Shown: positions 25,733 to 33,470 of the stretch, in pieces
Layout: each line of letters opens with the position of its first letter
How positions within the stretch are numbered: the stretch's first letter is position 1
The notes under the pieces: model-generated
Databases searched by the model: none
Told to the model about the DNA's origin: nothing
What the model saw: the letters and a program-made list of their open reading frames with translations, nothing else
DNA from: Prevotella sp. P5-92
Lineage (GTDB): Bacteria > Bacteroidota > Bacteroidia > Bacteroidales > Bacteroidaceae
Direction of reading: 5' to 3'
Assembly (NCBI RefSeq): GCF_002251245.1
Contig: NZ_NPJG01000098.1
Span: 62,001-126,000, forward strand
Length of the DNA: 64,000 nt
Made by a program: the position numbers and the translations under genes

Positions 25733-26941
25733 ATGAGGCGAAAAGTACATCTTTTGACATTCGCTTGCATCGTTTTATGCTCAGCTGCCTCTCTTTGCTC
25801 GTGCGGAAAAAGCAAAGAGGGAAAGGTGGTCACGCCCTGGGGTGAAGTGACCGACACCATCCCCTCAGGCGACAGTTTCGACCTCGACCAGATAGTGGCC
25901 AACGGCGAGATTATCGTCGCCACCATCAGCGGACCCACCACATACTACGACCATCGAGGAAAGCAGTTAGGACTACACTATATGATGGCCCAGCGGTATG
26001 CAGAAAAGATTGGCGTGGGCATAAGGGTGGAACTGTGCAGGGACACGATGGAGATGATAAGAAGACTTGTATCTGGCGACGCCGACATCGTGGCATTCCC
26101 ATTGAAGAAAAAGGAAGTCGAGCTTACAAAAGACTCGATAGACATGATGGTCTTTTGCGGAGCCGGAAACGACTCCATAGGACAATGGGCAGTGAACGGC
26201 GAAAAGGTGAAGTTGGCGCAGTCGCTAAAAGAGTGGTACAACCCGATGATAATGGCTGAGGTGAAGAAGGAAGAAGACTTCCTGCTGAGCACGCGTAGCG
26301 TGGTAAGACACGTCTATGCGCCGATGCTCAACCGCAAGGGAGGAATAATATCGCGTTACGACGGACTCTTCATGACTTACTGCCAACCTATACGCTGGGA
26401 CTGGAAACTCATGGCCGCCCAATGCTATCAGGAGTCAACTTTCGACCCTAAGGCACGCTCGTGGGCAGGGGCTCAGGGACTGATGCAGATAATGCCTGCC
26501 ACAGCCGACCATCTCGGCTTGCCGCGCGATAAGATACACGACCCGGAAAGCAATATCGCGGCAGCCGCCAAATATCTCGGACAGCTTGAAGGCAAGTTCT
26601 CAGACATCAGAGACCGCTACGAACGGCAGAACTTTGTAATGGCAAGCTACAACGGCGGTTATCATCACATCAGAGACGCGATGGCGTTGACAGAGAAATA
26701 TGGCGGCAACAAACACTCGTGGAACGACGTGAGCCAATATGTTCTGAAACTCAGCAACCCTCAGTTTTACCAAGACCCCGTAGTGCGTCACGGCTATATG
26801 AGAGGAACTGAAACGGAAGACTACGTGAGGAAGATTCGCCAGCGTTGGCAATCGTATAAAGGAGTGAAGAGCCCACGTACCGGATACTCAAACATGGCAC
26901 CGCAAAAAGCGAAGAAACACAAAAGCAAATATGATGTGTGA
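25733..26941 (+). CDS. MltF-like lytic transglycosylase lipoprotein
   Basis: Membrane-bound lytic transglycosylase with an extracellular solute-binding-like domain. The ATG at 25733 gives MRRKVHLL and a lipobox (LCSC) near residue 24; the frame continues upstream but over the -7 box. An SBP_bac_3-like module (about 55-240) is followed by an SLT domain with the catalytic Glu in QESTFDP (about 260), then WAGAQGLMQIMP and ASYNGGYHHI. This is the MltF order. About 402 residues. It is 36 bases before the WecB-like gene and probably cotranscribed with it. Confidence 0.9.
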   Translation: MRRKVHLLTFACIVLCSAASLCSCGKSKEGKVVTPWGEVTDTIPSGDSFDLDQIVANGEIIVATISGPTTYYDHRGKQLGLHYMMAQRYAEKIGVGIRVELCRDTMEMIRRLVSGDADIVAFPLKKKEVELTKDSIDMMVFCGAGNDSIGQWAVNGEKVKLAQSLKEWYNPMIMAEVKKEEDFLLSTRSVVRHVYAPMLNRKGGIISRYDGLFMTYCQPIRWDWKLMAAQCYQESTFDPKARSWAGAQGLMQIMPATADHLGLPRDKIHDPESNIAAAAKYLGQLEGKFSDIRDRYERQNFVMASYNGGYHHIRDAMALTEKYGGNKHSWNDVSQYVLKLSNPQFYQDPVVRHGYMRGTETEDYVRKIRQRWQSYKGVKSPRTGYSNMAPQKAKKHKSKYDV

Positions 26942-26977
26942 TTAAGCCATTTGAATAAACAATAATACAACATAGCT

Positions 26978-28075
26978 ATGACAAACATTACAATGGTGGC
27001 AGGAGCCAGGCCAAACTTCGTAAAACTGGCTCCTCTCGTTTGGGCTTGTGAAAAAGCGCGAAACGAAGGCAAGGCGATAGGTTACGACCTCATCTATACA
27101 GGCACACCTATCGACTCTACACTCGAGCCTATGCTCTTCAGCGACCTTGGATTACGCATGCCTAACATCTATCTAGGCGTTGACTGCGAGAAACTCAACG
27201 AACTGACGGGGCGAGTGATGGGCGAATTTGACAAATACTTGGACGAGCACAAGACTGACATCGTCATTGTCGTCGATGACTTGGCTTCTACCATGGCCGT
27301 TGCCATCGTATGCAAAAAAAGAGGCGTGCGACTGGCTCATCTCGTCGCCGGAACACGCTCGTTTGATTTCAATATGCCGAAAGAGGTGAACCGTCTGGTC
27401 ATCGACGGACTCAGCGACTTGCTATTTACCGCTGGAACCATGGCTAACAGCATACTTAGCAAGGAAGGCGCTGAACTGCAGAATACGTATATGGTGGGAA
27501 ACATCATCATCGACACCTTACGCCACAACTACTCACGATTCTCACGTCCCACACTTCTTGACGACAAGAAGATAAAGGATGGCGACTATTATGTGCTGAC
27601 CGTAAACCGCAAGGCTCTCCTTTCCGACGAGGCGTATCTGTTGTCGATGCTTACCACGCTGAACAACAGTGTCAACGGGAAATACATCATCGCCCCACTT
27701 CGGGGAGTGGCAAAAGAGAAAATCTCAAATATGTGTCAGAGGATGACAAACATACTCGTCGTGGACAGTATGCGCTATCTTGAATTCGGCTATCTCACCT
27801 CTCATGCGAAGGGCATTATCACCGACTCGGGAAACATTGCGGAAGAGGCCACCTTCAACAATATCCCATGCATCACGCTGAACGACTACACCGAACACAT
27901 TGAAACCATCACCAAAGGCACAAATCTGCTTGTTGGATATGATGTTGAGAAAATGGAAATGGCATTGGGCGACATAGAGGCTAACAGATGGAAATCGTCT
28001 TCCCTACCCGACCGTTGGGACGGACGCACTGCCGAGAGAATACTGCAGATAATTGAATCAAGTTTGGGGAGGTAA
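26978..28075 (+). CDS. WecB-like UDP-GlcNAc 2-epimerase-fold protein with altered active site
   Basis: The fold of non-hydrolysing UDP-GlcNAc 2-epimerases (GT-B-like) is clear: GARPNFVK (9-16), MPKEVNRL (133-140) and DSGNIAEEA. However, canonical catalytic positions differ. The usual HVEAGLRS reads HLVAGTRS (Val123 instead of Glu), TGHRREN reads TVNRKALL (Asn210 instead of His), and TGQHYD reads TGTPID. The general Asp (101) and the Glu of the MPxE motif (136) remain. I infer it may not epimerise UDP-GlcNAc and could bind another nucleotide sugar or act in regulation. It follows an MltF-like gene, not glycan genes. 365 residues. Confidence 0.8.
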   Translation: MTNITMVAGARPNFVKLAPLVWACEKARNEGKAIGYDLIYTGTPIDSTLEPMLFSDLGLRMPNIYLGVDCEKLNELTGRVMGEFDKYLDEHKTDIVIVVDDLASTMAVAIVCKKRGVRLAHLVAGTRSFDFNMPKEVNRLVIDGLSDLLFTAGTMANSILSKEGAELQNTYMVGNIIIDTLRHNYSRFSRPTLLDDKKIKDGDYYVLTVNRKALLSDEAYLLSMLTTLNNSVNGKYIIAPLRGVAKEKISNMCQRMTNILVVDSMRYLEFGYLTSHAKGIITDSGNIAEEATFNNIPCITLNDYTEHIETITKGTNLLVGYDVEKMEMALGDIEANRWKSSSLPDRWDGRTAERILQIIESSLGR

Positions 28076-28087
28076 TTGGGGAAGTAT
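28064..28087 (+). repeat. 12-bp imperfect tandem repeat at the wecB-like stop codon
   Basis: TTGGGGAGGTAA (28064-28075, ending in the stop codon) is followed at once by TTGGGGAAGTAT (10 of 12 identical). Confidence 0.6.
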
Positions 28088-28096
28088 TAAAAAATG

Positions 28097-28158
28097 GGAA
28101 GTTTAAGAAGTTAAGAAAGCTTCTTCCTTAACTTCTTAAACTTCCTTAACTTCTTAAA
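28097..28158. repeat. Inverted plus tandem 18/19-bp repeat between convergent genes
   Basis: CTTCCTTAACTTCTTAAA occurs twice in direct tandem (28123-28140 and 28141-28158); the second copy contains the luxR stop codon (28154-28156). An inverted copy lies at 28097-28115 and pairs perfectly over 19 bases with 28127-28145 (11-nt loop). It may serve as a bidirectional terminator, although T-runs are missing. Confidence 0.88.
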
Positions 28159-28744
28159 TCTTATTGATATCGACAAATCCATGCGTCACAGCATAGATGG
28201 TGAGAGCCGACACACTTCGCAGATTGAGCTTCGTCATGATGTTTTTGCGGTGAGTAATAACTGTTGAGAGGCCTATGGAGAGCGTGTCGGCTATCTCTTT
28301 GTTTATATTGCCCTGGGCAATAAGTGCCAACACCTCCGTCTCCCTGTCAGTCAAGGCAGGATGTTCCGCCATTTTCATGATATTGCTCGGAATATTCCGT
28401 CCCCCTTGGTGAGCATGGGTGGCAAGTTGGAGTATCTGTTTTAGCAACTGCTTCTCCGGCACGTTTAACAGCAAGCTATGAAAGCCATTGATCTGAGACG
28501 ACGCCTCGTTGCTCAACGTCAGGATGATGGTCTTATGACGACGGTCAACAAAAAACTGGCGATGTTCCAGTACAATATGCATTGACACAAAATAGTGAAA
28601 ATATCCATCCGCGTCATTTGCTTCCAGTTCGGCAAACGACCCGAAAGTGGCAACCTGCATCACGGGCATCATACCCTGAAGGATATTCTTCAAGCCAATG
28701 GCGGCAAGAGTATTGGAATCTACAATGGCAATTTGAGGTTTCAT
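28154..28744 (-). CDS. LuxR/NarL-type regulator with degenerate receiver domain
   Basis: DNA-binding transcription regulator. The C-terminal HTH_LUXR (about 130-190) is well formed: LTDRETEVLALIAQG, NKEIADTLSIGLSTVITHRKN. The N-terminal 115 residues have receiver-like alternation, but the acidic pocket is reduced to Asp9, and the phospho-acceptor position is occupied by a YFVSMHI segment (50-56) without Asp. Phosphorylation is therefore unlikely. It lies after the decarboxylase operon but behind a terminator whose T-tract ends about 9 bases before its ATG. Targets cannot be deduced; the decarboxylase operon or mutAB are plausible by proximity only. Confidence 0.85.
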   Translation of the reverse strand: MKPQIAIVDSNTLAAIGLKNILQGMMPVMQVATFGSFAELEANDADGYFHYFVSMHIVLEHRQFFVDRRHKTIILTLSNEASSQINGFHSLLLNVPEKQLLKQILQLATHAHQGGRNIPSNIMKMAEHPALTDRETEVLALIAQGNINKEIADTLSIGLSTVITHRKNIMTKLNLRSVSALTIYAVTHGFVDINKI

Positions 28745-28753
28745 TGCGTATTT

Positions 28754-28795
28754 AAAAAACGAGATGAGAGAGGCTGTTTACACTCCTCTCTCATC
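28754..28795 (-). terminator. Intrinsic terminator between decarboxylase beta subunit and luxR
   Basis: Minus strand: GATGAGAGAGG (28795-28785) pairs perfectly with CCTCTCTCATC (28773-28763), followed by TCG and six T (28759-28754). The luxR ATG is at 28744. Confidence 0.85.
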
Positions 28796-28809
28796 TACAT
28801 ATTGATGGT

Positions 28810-29967
28810 TTATGACAAGAATCCGAGCAAGGCACCGGCTGCAACGGCAGAACCTATGACGCCAGCAACGTTTGGTCCCATAGCGTGCATGAGAAGGAAG
28901 TTGTGGCGGTCGTATTCAAGTCCGAGATTATTACTGATACGAGCACTCATTGGTACTGCCGACACTCCGGCGTTACCGATAAGCGGGTTGATCTTCTTGT
29001 CTTTTGGCAAGAACAGGTTCATGATCTTCACGAAGCAGACACCGCTGGCTGTAGCTACCATGAATGCACATGCACCAACGACAAAGATGAACAGAGTGTT
29101 CAGTGTCAGAAACTCGCTTGCCTGGGTAGAACAACCCACGGTAAGACCGAGAAGCATGACTACAATGTCGTTAAGCGACGAACCAGCTGTCTTTGCCAGA
29201 CGAGTGGTCTTTCCCGACTCTTTCAGTAGGTTGCCAAAGAAGAGCATTCCGAGCAGTGGAAGACCCGAAGGAACGATGAAGGTGGTCAGCAGCAGTCCGA
29301 TGATCGGGAAGAGGATGCGCTCAGTCTGGCTAACCTGACGACCTGGTTTCATCTTGATGACACGCTCCTTCTTGGTAGTTAGCAGACGCATCAATGGCGG
29401 CTGGATCAGAGGTACAAGAGCCATGTATGAATAAGCGCATACAGCAATGGCACCCATGAGGTTTGGACAAAGCTTCGAAGAAAGGAAGATGGCCGTAGGG
29501 CCGTCGGCTCCACCGATAATGGCGATACCTGCAGCTTGGTTTGGCTCAAAACCGAGGGCCAATGCCACCATATATGCGCCGAAGATACCGAACTGGGCTG
29601 AAGCGCCGATGAGTACTAACTTCGGATTGGCGATGAGAGCCGAGAAGTCTGTCATTGCACCAATACCAAGGAACACCAATGGCGGATACCAGCCCTGACG
29701 TACTCCTTGATAGAAGATGTTCAGCACAGAATTGTCTTCATACAAACCGATTTCAAGACCAGCATCGGCACGGAAAGGTATGTTTCCGAGGATGATACCC
29801 AAGCCGATAGGAATGAGCAACAGTGGCTCAAAGTCTTTCTTGATTGCGAGATAGATGAGCACAGCACCTACCACAATCATAATGAGGTTTCCTGCCGTTG
29901 CGTTGGCAAAGCCTGTATAGGTAAGAAACTCATTAAAGTTTTCAACTATAAAATCTGTAAATCCCAT
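28810..29967 (-). CDS. Na+-translocating carboxylic-acid decarboxylase, beta subunit
   Basis: Integral membrane Na+ channel subunit that couples decarboxylation of carboxybiotin to Na+ export. It has 385 residues and about nine to eleven hydrophobic helices, with the family motif IIGGADGPTAIF (about 170-181) containing the functionally critical Asp. OadB, MmdB and GcdB are close homologues; the neighbouring mutAB genes favour methylmalonyl-CoA as the substrate system. It follows the biotin carrier by 16 bases and is terminated by a hairpin before luxR. Confidence 0.93.
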   Translation of the reverse strand: MGFTDFIVENFNEFLTYTGFANATAGNLIMIVVGAVLIYLAIKKDFEPLLLIPIGLGIILGNIPFRADAGLEIGLYEDNSVLNIFYQGVRQGWYPPLVFLGIGAMTDFSALIANPKLVLIGASAQFGIFGAYMVALALGFEPNQAAGIAIIGGADGPTAIFLSSKLCPNLMGAIAVCAYSYMALVPLIQPPLMRLLTTKKERVIKMKPGRQVSQTERILFPIIGLLLTTFIVPSGLPLLGMLFFGNLLKESGKTTRLAKTAGSSLNDIVVMLLGLTVGCSTQASEFLTLNTLFIFVVGACAFMVATASGVCFVKIMNLFLPKDKKINPLIGNAGVSAVPMSARISNNLGLEYDRHNFLLMHAMGPNVAGVIGSAVAAGALLGFLS

Positions 29968-29982
29968 ACGTCAGAACCTTTT

Positions 29983-30426
29983 TTAACCGATAGTAACCAA
30001 TGAGGCGCCTTCCATTACAGAGTCGCCGGGATTAACCAAAATGGCGGTGATTGTTCCTGCACACTCAGCCTCGATATTGTTCTGCATCTTCATGGCTTCG
30101 AGCACAACAACGGTGTCGCCTACGTTCACCTTGTCGCCTACCTTCACGTTCACCGTGGTGATGGTGCCTGGAAGCGGAGCCTTGACAGCTGTGCCTGCGC
30201 CTGCGGACGCTGCAGGGGCTGCAGGACGTGCCGCCGGTGCTGCTGCCGGAGCCAGAGCTGGAGCGGCAACCTTCGGACGTGATATTGCCTTTGCAGGATT
30301 GATGGGTTGCTTGAGTTCTACCTCAAATGGGATACCATTGACTGATACCTTGGCGATGTTGCCTTCCATCTCCTCGATTTCTACTTCATAGTCAACACCT
30401 TGTACTTTATATTCAAACTTGTTCAT
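29983..30426 (-). CDS. Biotin carboxyl carrier subunit of the decarboxylase
   Basis: Carries the carboxyl group from the alpha subunit to the membrane beta subunit. The biotinylation motif EAMKMQN places the biotinyl lysine at residue 113. The N-terminal 45 residues form a small beta domain, and residues 53-80 are an Ala/Pro-rich flexible linker as in MmdC/GcdC. 147 residues. Gene order gamma-BCCP-beta is typical of this complex. Confidence 0.93.
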   Translation of the reverse strand: MNKFEYKVQGVDYEVEIEEMEGNIAKVSVNGIPFEVELKQPINPAKAISRPKVAAPALAPAAAPAARPAAPAASAGAGTAVKAPLPGTITTVNVKVGDKVNVGDTVVVLEAMKMQNNIEAECAGTITAILVNPGDSVMEGASLVTIG

Positions 30427-30512
30427 ATTGTCTTTAATACTTTATTTTTTTTTAATCTTTAAATTTGACTTTGTCGATTTCCACATTTCAATACTTCAAT
30501 TTTTCCATCGTT

Positions 30513-31478
30513 TTATTCATGGAACTGTGTCATCTGTGGCAATTCCATGTTCCAGTCTGTTTTCTTTGGCTTGATGGTAATGATACCGCTCTCAACATCG
30601 TGCACATTGTCTTGATACTGCTTGAGAGCCATGGAGATGACGGCAATGTAAACCTCCTTATCGATACCCTTGCTCTTCAAGCCGTCCTGGAGGATGACAT
30701 TTGTCTTGTGACCTATTTCCTTTGTCATCTCTACTGTCTTTACTCCAGCCTTGACGGGCTGTATCTTAGCCACTGTAGAGCGATGCTTCATGAAGAGGCC
30801 GAAGAGTGTAAAGAACACGAACAACAAGGCAAGGCAGAAGAATACGATTCCCATGGCCATCACAGTAATACCGAAGCCATGTGGGTCCTCGCGCTTGAGC
30901 TTAGCTGTCTTTGTCTCAACGATGTCTGTCATGTTTGAAATGCCAGGAGTCACATGGCCGAGCTGCTTGACAACCCAATTCTCCGAGCCATCTTTCTGGC
31001 GCGCGAATGAGATGTTTGGCTCAAGAGCCGGAATGGTGACCGAGTCGATGAGCTGCGTTGCATTTCCGCTGTAGAGACCAAGCCATGTAGGTTTTCCGGG
31101 TTCGATCTTCAAGTCGAGATGGAGCGAACCTTTTGACGGTTGGCTGTTACAAAAGAGAACCAAATGCTGACGTCCGCCGAGAGATGTACGGGGGTCGCCA
31201 TTTGGTATGACACTCATGCGCTTCATGCGCTCTGGCACACTCATCTGGGGATTGAGGACAGAGCGGTCGGTGGTGATAAACATGCCACGGATGTTGTATG
31301 TCGTGAACGACACATTGGCAATCTCTACCCACGCCTCACGTTGACCGTATTCATCCTGCAGATTCTCAGTGTTGTCCGTTAGTACCTCATTGATCTTTAT
31401 GCTCTTTTCTACCTGAGCATGCATCAGCGAGCTTCCTGCCAGCAACAGTGTACCTAACAGTAATTTGAATTTGTTCAT
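30513..31478 (-). CDS. Decarboxylase gamma subunit (OadG) fused to a lamin-tail-like domain
   Basis: Small assembly subunit of the Na+ pump, here much enlarged. Residues 1-22 are a signal peptide. Residues about 27-170 resemble a lamin-tail domain (IKINEVLTDN, AWVEIANVS, IRGMFIT) that would lie in the periplasm. A transmembrane helix at about 202-229 is followed by a charged cytoplasmic tail with the OadG character. Typical OadG proteins are only about 80-100 residues. I recall similar fusions in other Bacteroidales. It sits 46 bases after the AspT-type transporter and 86 before the biotin carrier. The lamin-tail portion could contact the cell wall or outer membrane; that is a guess. Confidence 0.82.
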   Translation of the reverse strand: MNKFKLLLGTLLLAGSSLMHAQVEKSIKINEVLTDNTENLQDEYGQREAWVEIANVSFTTYNIRGMFITTDRSVLNPQMSVPERMKRMSVIPNGDPRTSLGGRQHLVLFCNSQPSKGSLHLDLKIEPGKPTWLGLYSGNATQLIDSVTIPALEPNISFARQKDGSENWVVKQLGHVTPGISNMTDIVETKTAKLKREDPHGFGITVMAMGIVFFCLALLFVFFTLFGLFMKHRSTVAKIQPVKAGVKTVEMTKEIGHKTNVILQDGLKSKGIDKEVYIAVISMALKQYQDNVHDVESGIITIKPKKTDWNMELPQMTQFHE

Positions 31479-31523
31479 TTGTGTACGTTTATTATTATTG
31501 TTATTTATTGTTTTTATTTCTTC

Positions 31524-33209
31524 TTATGCCCCGCAGCACAACAATATTATTACTTGTGCCGTGAATATGCGAAGGAACATGCTCAGAGGATAAACCGTGG
31601 AATAGCCAATGGCGGGAGCCTCAGTGGAGCACGACTGGTTGGCATAGGCTAATGCAGGAGGATCGGTATATGTTCCTGCCAACATGCCCATAATGGTAAA
31701 ATAGTTGAACTTGAATCTCAGGCGAGCTATCGTTCCTATTATTAAAATAGGTATAATAGTAATGAGGAAACCAGTATATACATATTTCAGTCCGTCGCCT
31801 TGGATCACCGTCTCGAGGAATCCGGCGCCTGCCTTTATTCCCACACTGGCCAGGAACAACACTAATCCTATCTCACGCAGCATCATGTTGGCACTCGTCG
31901 TGGTGTAAGTGACAAGATGCACCTTGTAGCCATAACGGCCAATGAGAATGGCGATGATCAGCGGGCCGCCAGCAATACCGAGTTTCATTGGAACAGGCAT
32001 TCCGGGGAATGCAACGGGGATGCTTCCGAAAATGATACCGATGACGATGCCGAGGAAGATGGTTGCGATATTCGGAGCCTCAAGACGCTTGATAGAGTTG
32101 CCGAGCACATCAGCCACACGGTTTACCAGATCCTCAGGTCCTACCACCATCACGCGGTCGCCAACCTGCAGAGGCAGACGTGGAGTGGCAAAGAGTTCCA
32201 TGCCTTGACGGGTGACACGGGTCACATTCACGCCGTAAGCCGAAGAGAAATGCATCTGACCTAAGGTCTTTCCATTGATCGACGACTTTGTGACGAGGAT
32301 GCGCTTAGACACCATAGGCTGGTCGGTCTCTTCCCACTGTACCTGTATCTCAGGACCGATGAAAGCGATAATGGCTTCGGCATCTGCCTTGGCACATACT
32401 ATAAACAACTGGTCGCCCAGTTCCAGCACTGTGTCGCGGTTAGGGATGGTCACATGACCGTCGTGCAACAGGCGCGAGCATACGAAATCGCGGTTCAGGA
32501 AGTCGTGAATCTGCATTATTGTCCTTCCTGCAAGATAGGAATTAGTCACCTGAAGATGCATCTGGTGAGGCTTTACATGAGCGTCCTCAGCATTTGACGC
32601 CTTCAGCTCCTCTTCCTCCTTCTCAAGGCTTATGCGGCAGATGAAGCGTATCGCTATCGTGGCACCAATGATACCAACTACACCTAACGGATAGGCACAC
32701 GCATATCCCGATGCTATCTGAGGTATGTTGTCCGTGAACACACTTGTCAGGGCTTCGTTGGCGGCTCCAAGTCCAGGCGTGTTGGTCACAGCGCCATAGA
32801 GCGTGCCGACCATCATCGGCAGGTTGTGAGGATTCGAGGTGTCGAAGAAGATGAAATAGCACGCGAACATCACGGCGATATTCAGCAAGATAGCACTTGC
32901 CGCGAGGATATTCAACGTGACACCACCCTTACGGAAACTCTCGAAAAAACCTGGTCCTACCTGAAGACCGATCATAAAGACGAACAGGATAAGTCCGAAA
33001 TCCTGAACAAACGTAATGATGTTGACAGGTGCCGTCATACCGAAATGTCCGGCGACGATACCTGCAAAAAGGACGAATGTTACGCCCAAAGCGATACCAC
33101 CAAACTTTATCTTGCCCAATAGCACGCCTACGGCTATCACCATAGCGTAAAGGATGGCAATATGGGCAATAGAATCTGTCGTGGTGAAGAGATTAATTAA
33201 CCATTCCAT
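31524..33209 (-). CDS. AspT/YidE-type putative antiporter with two TrkA_C domains
   Basis: Inner-membrane transporter of the aspartate:alanine exchanger family. The 561 residues show two blocks of hydrophobic helices (about 15-190 and 380-561) around two cytoplasmic TrkA_C (RCK_C) domains (about 210-370; for example [12 protein letters not shown] and VGDRVMVVG). The paired motif [11 protein letters not shown] and its C-terminal counterpart [12 protein letters not shown] is characteristic. The substrate is unknown; a dicarboxylate or amino acid would fit next to decarboxylase genes. It is the first gene of the operon running to the decarboxylase beta subunit. Confidence 0.88.
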   Translation of the reverse strand: MEWLINLFTTTDSIAHIAILYAMVIAVGVLLGKIKFGGIALGVTFVLFAGIVAGHFGMTAPVNIITFVQDFGLILFVFMIGLQVGPGFFESFRKGGVTLNILAASAILLNIAVMFACYFIFFDTSNPHNLPMMVGTLYGAVTNTPGLGAANEALTSVFTDNIPQIASGYACAYPLGVVGIIGATIAIRFICRISLEKEEEELKASNAEDAHVKPHQMHLQVTNSYLAGRTIMQIHDFLNRDFVCSRLLHDGHVTIPNRDTVLELGDQLFIVCAKADAEAIIAFIGPEIQVQWEETDQPMVSKRILVTKSSINGKTLGQMHFSSAYGVNVTRVTRQGMELFATPRLPLQVGDRVMVVGPEDLVNRVADVLGNSIKRLEAPNIATIFLGIVIGIIFGSIPVAFPGMPVPMKLGIAGGPLIIAILIGRYGYKVHLVTYTTTSANMMLREIGLVLFLASVGIKAGAGFLETVIQGDGLKYVYTGFLITIIPILIIGTIARLRFKFNYFTIMGMLAGTYTDPPALAYANQSCSTEAPAIGYSTVYPLSMFLRIFTAQVIILLCCGA

Positions 33210-33236
33210 AAAATACTATTGTTTTTTTTTGCGCTG

Positions 33237-33244
33237 CAAAATTA
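33237..33244 (-). promoter_or_regulatory. -7 box for the transporter-decarboxylase operon
   Basis: Minus-strand TAATTTTG, 28 bases upstream of the transporter ATG. No clear -33 partner. Confidence 0.5.
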
Positions 33245-33369
33245 GCCAAAATATTACTCATTTTATAATTTTTGTGCAACAATTTTTAAAAGAATGCCCA
33301 ACTTTTTGAATATTTCACAATTTTATGCAAATTTCTTTGAGTTTTTATATAAATACAAAAATTATTCGC

Positions 33370-33377
33370 TATCTTTG
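33370..33377 (+). promoter_or_regulatory. -7 box for mutAB
   Basis: Plus-strand TATCTTTG, 93 bases before the mutA ATG. The 260-bp gap is shared with the divergent transporter operon. Confidence 0.65.
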
Positions 33378-33380
33378 CAC

Positions 33381-33422
33381 CGCAATTCGACGCCATGAAA
33401 TAACAGGCAGGGGCGAATTGTG
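33381..33422 (+). promoter_or_regulatory. Inverted repeat at the start of the mutAB leader
   Basis: CAATTCG (33383-33389) pairs with CGAATTG (33414-33420), extendable by one G-T and one C-G pair. It begins about where transcription should start, so it could be a 5'-terminal RNA hairpin or an operator. It is too small for a cobalamin riboswitch. Confidence 0.4.
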
Positions 33423-33470
33423 TCTAAATAGACGACATTAAACTTATATAATAATTAAAAACAACCGACT

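Noticed and set aside
33378..33470. Cobalamin riboswitch upstream of mutAB
   Set aside because: The leader is only about 90 bases and lacks the B12-box; only one short hairpin is visible.
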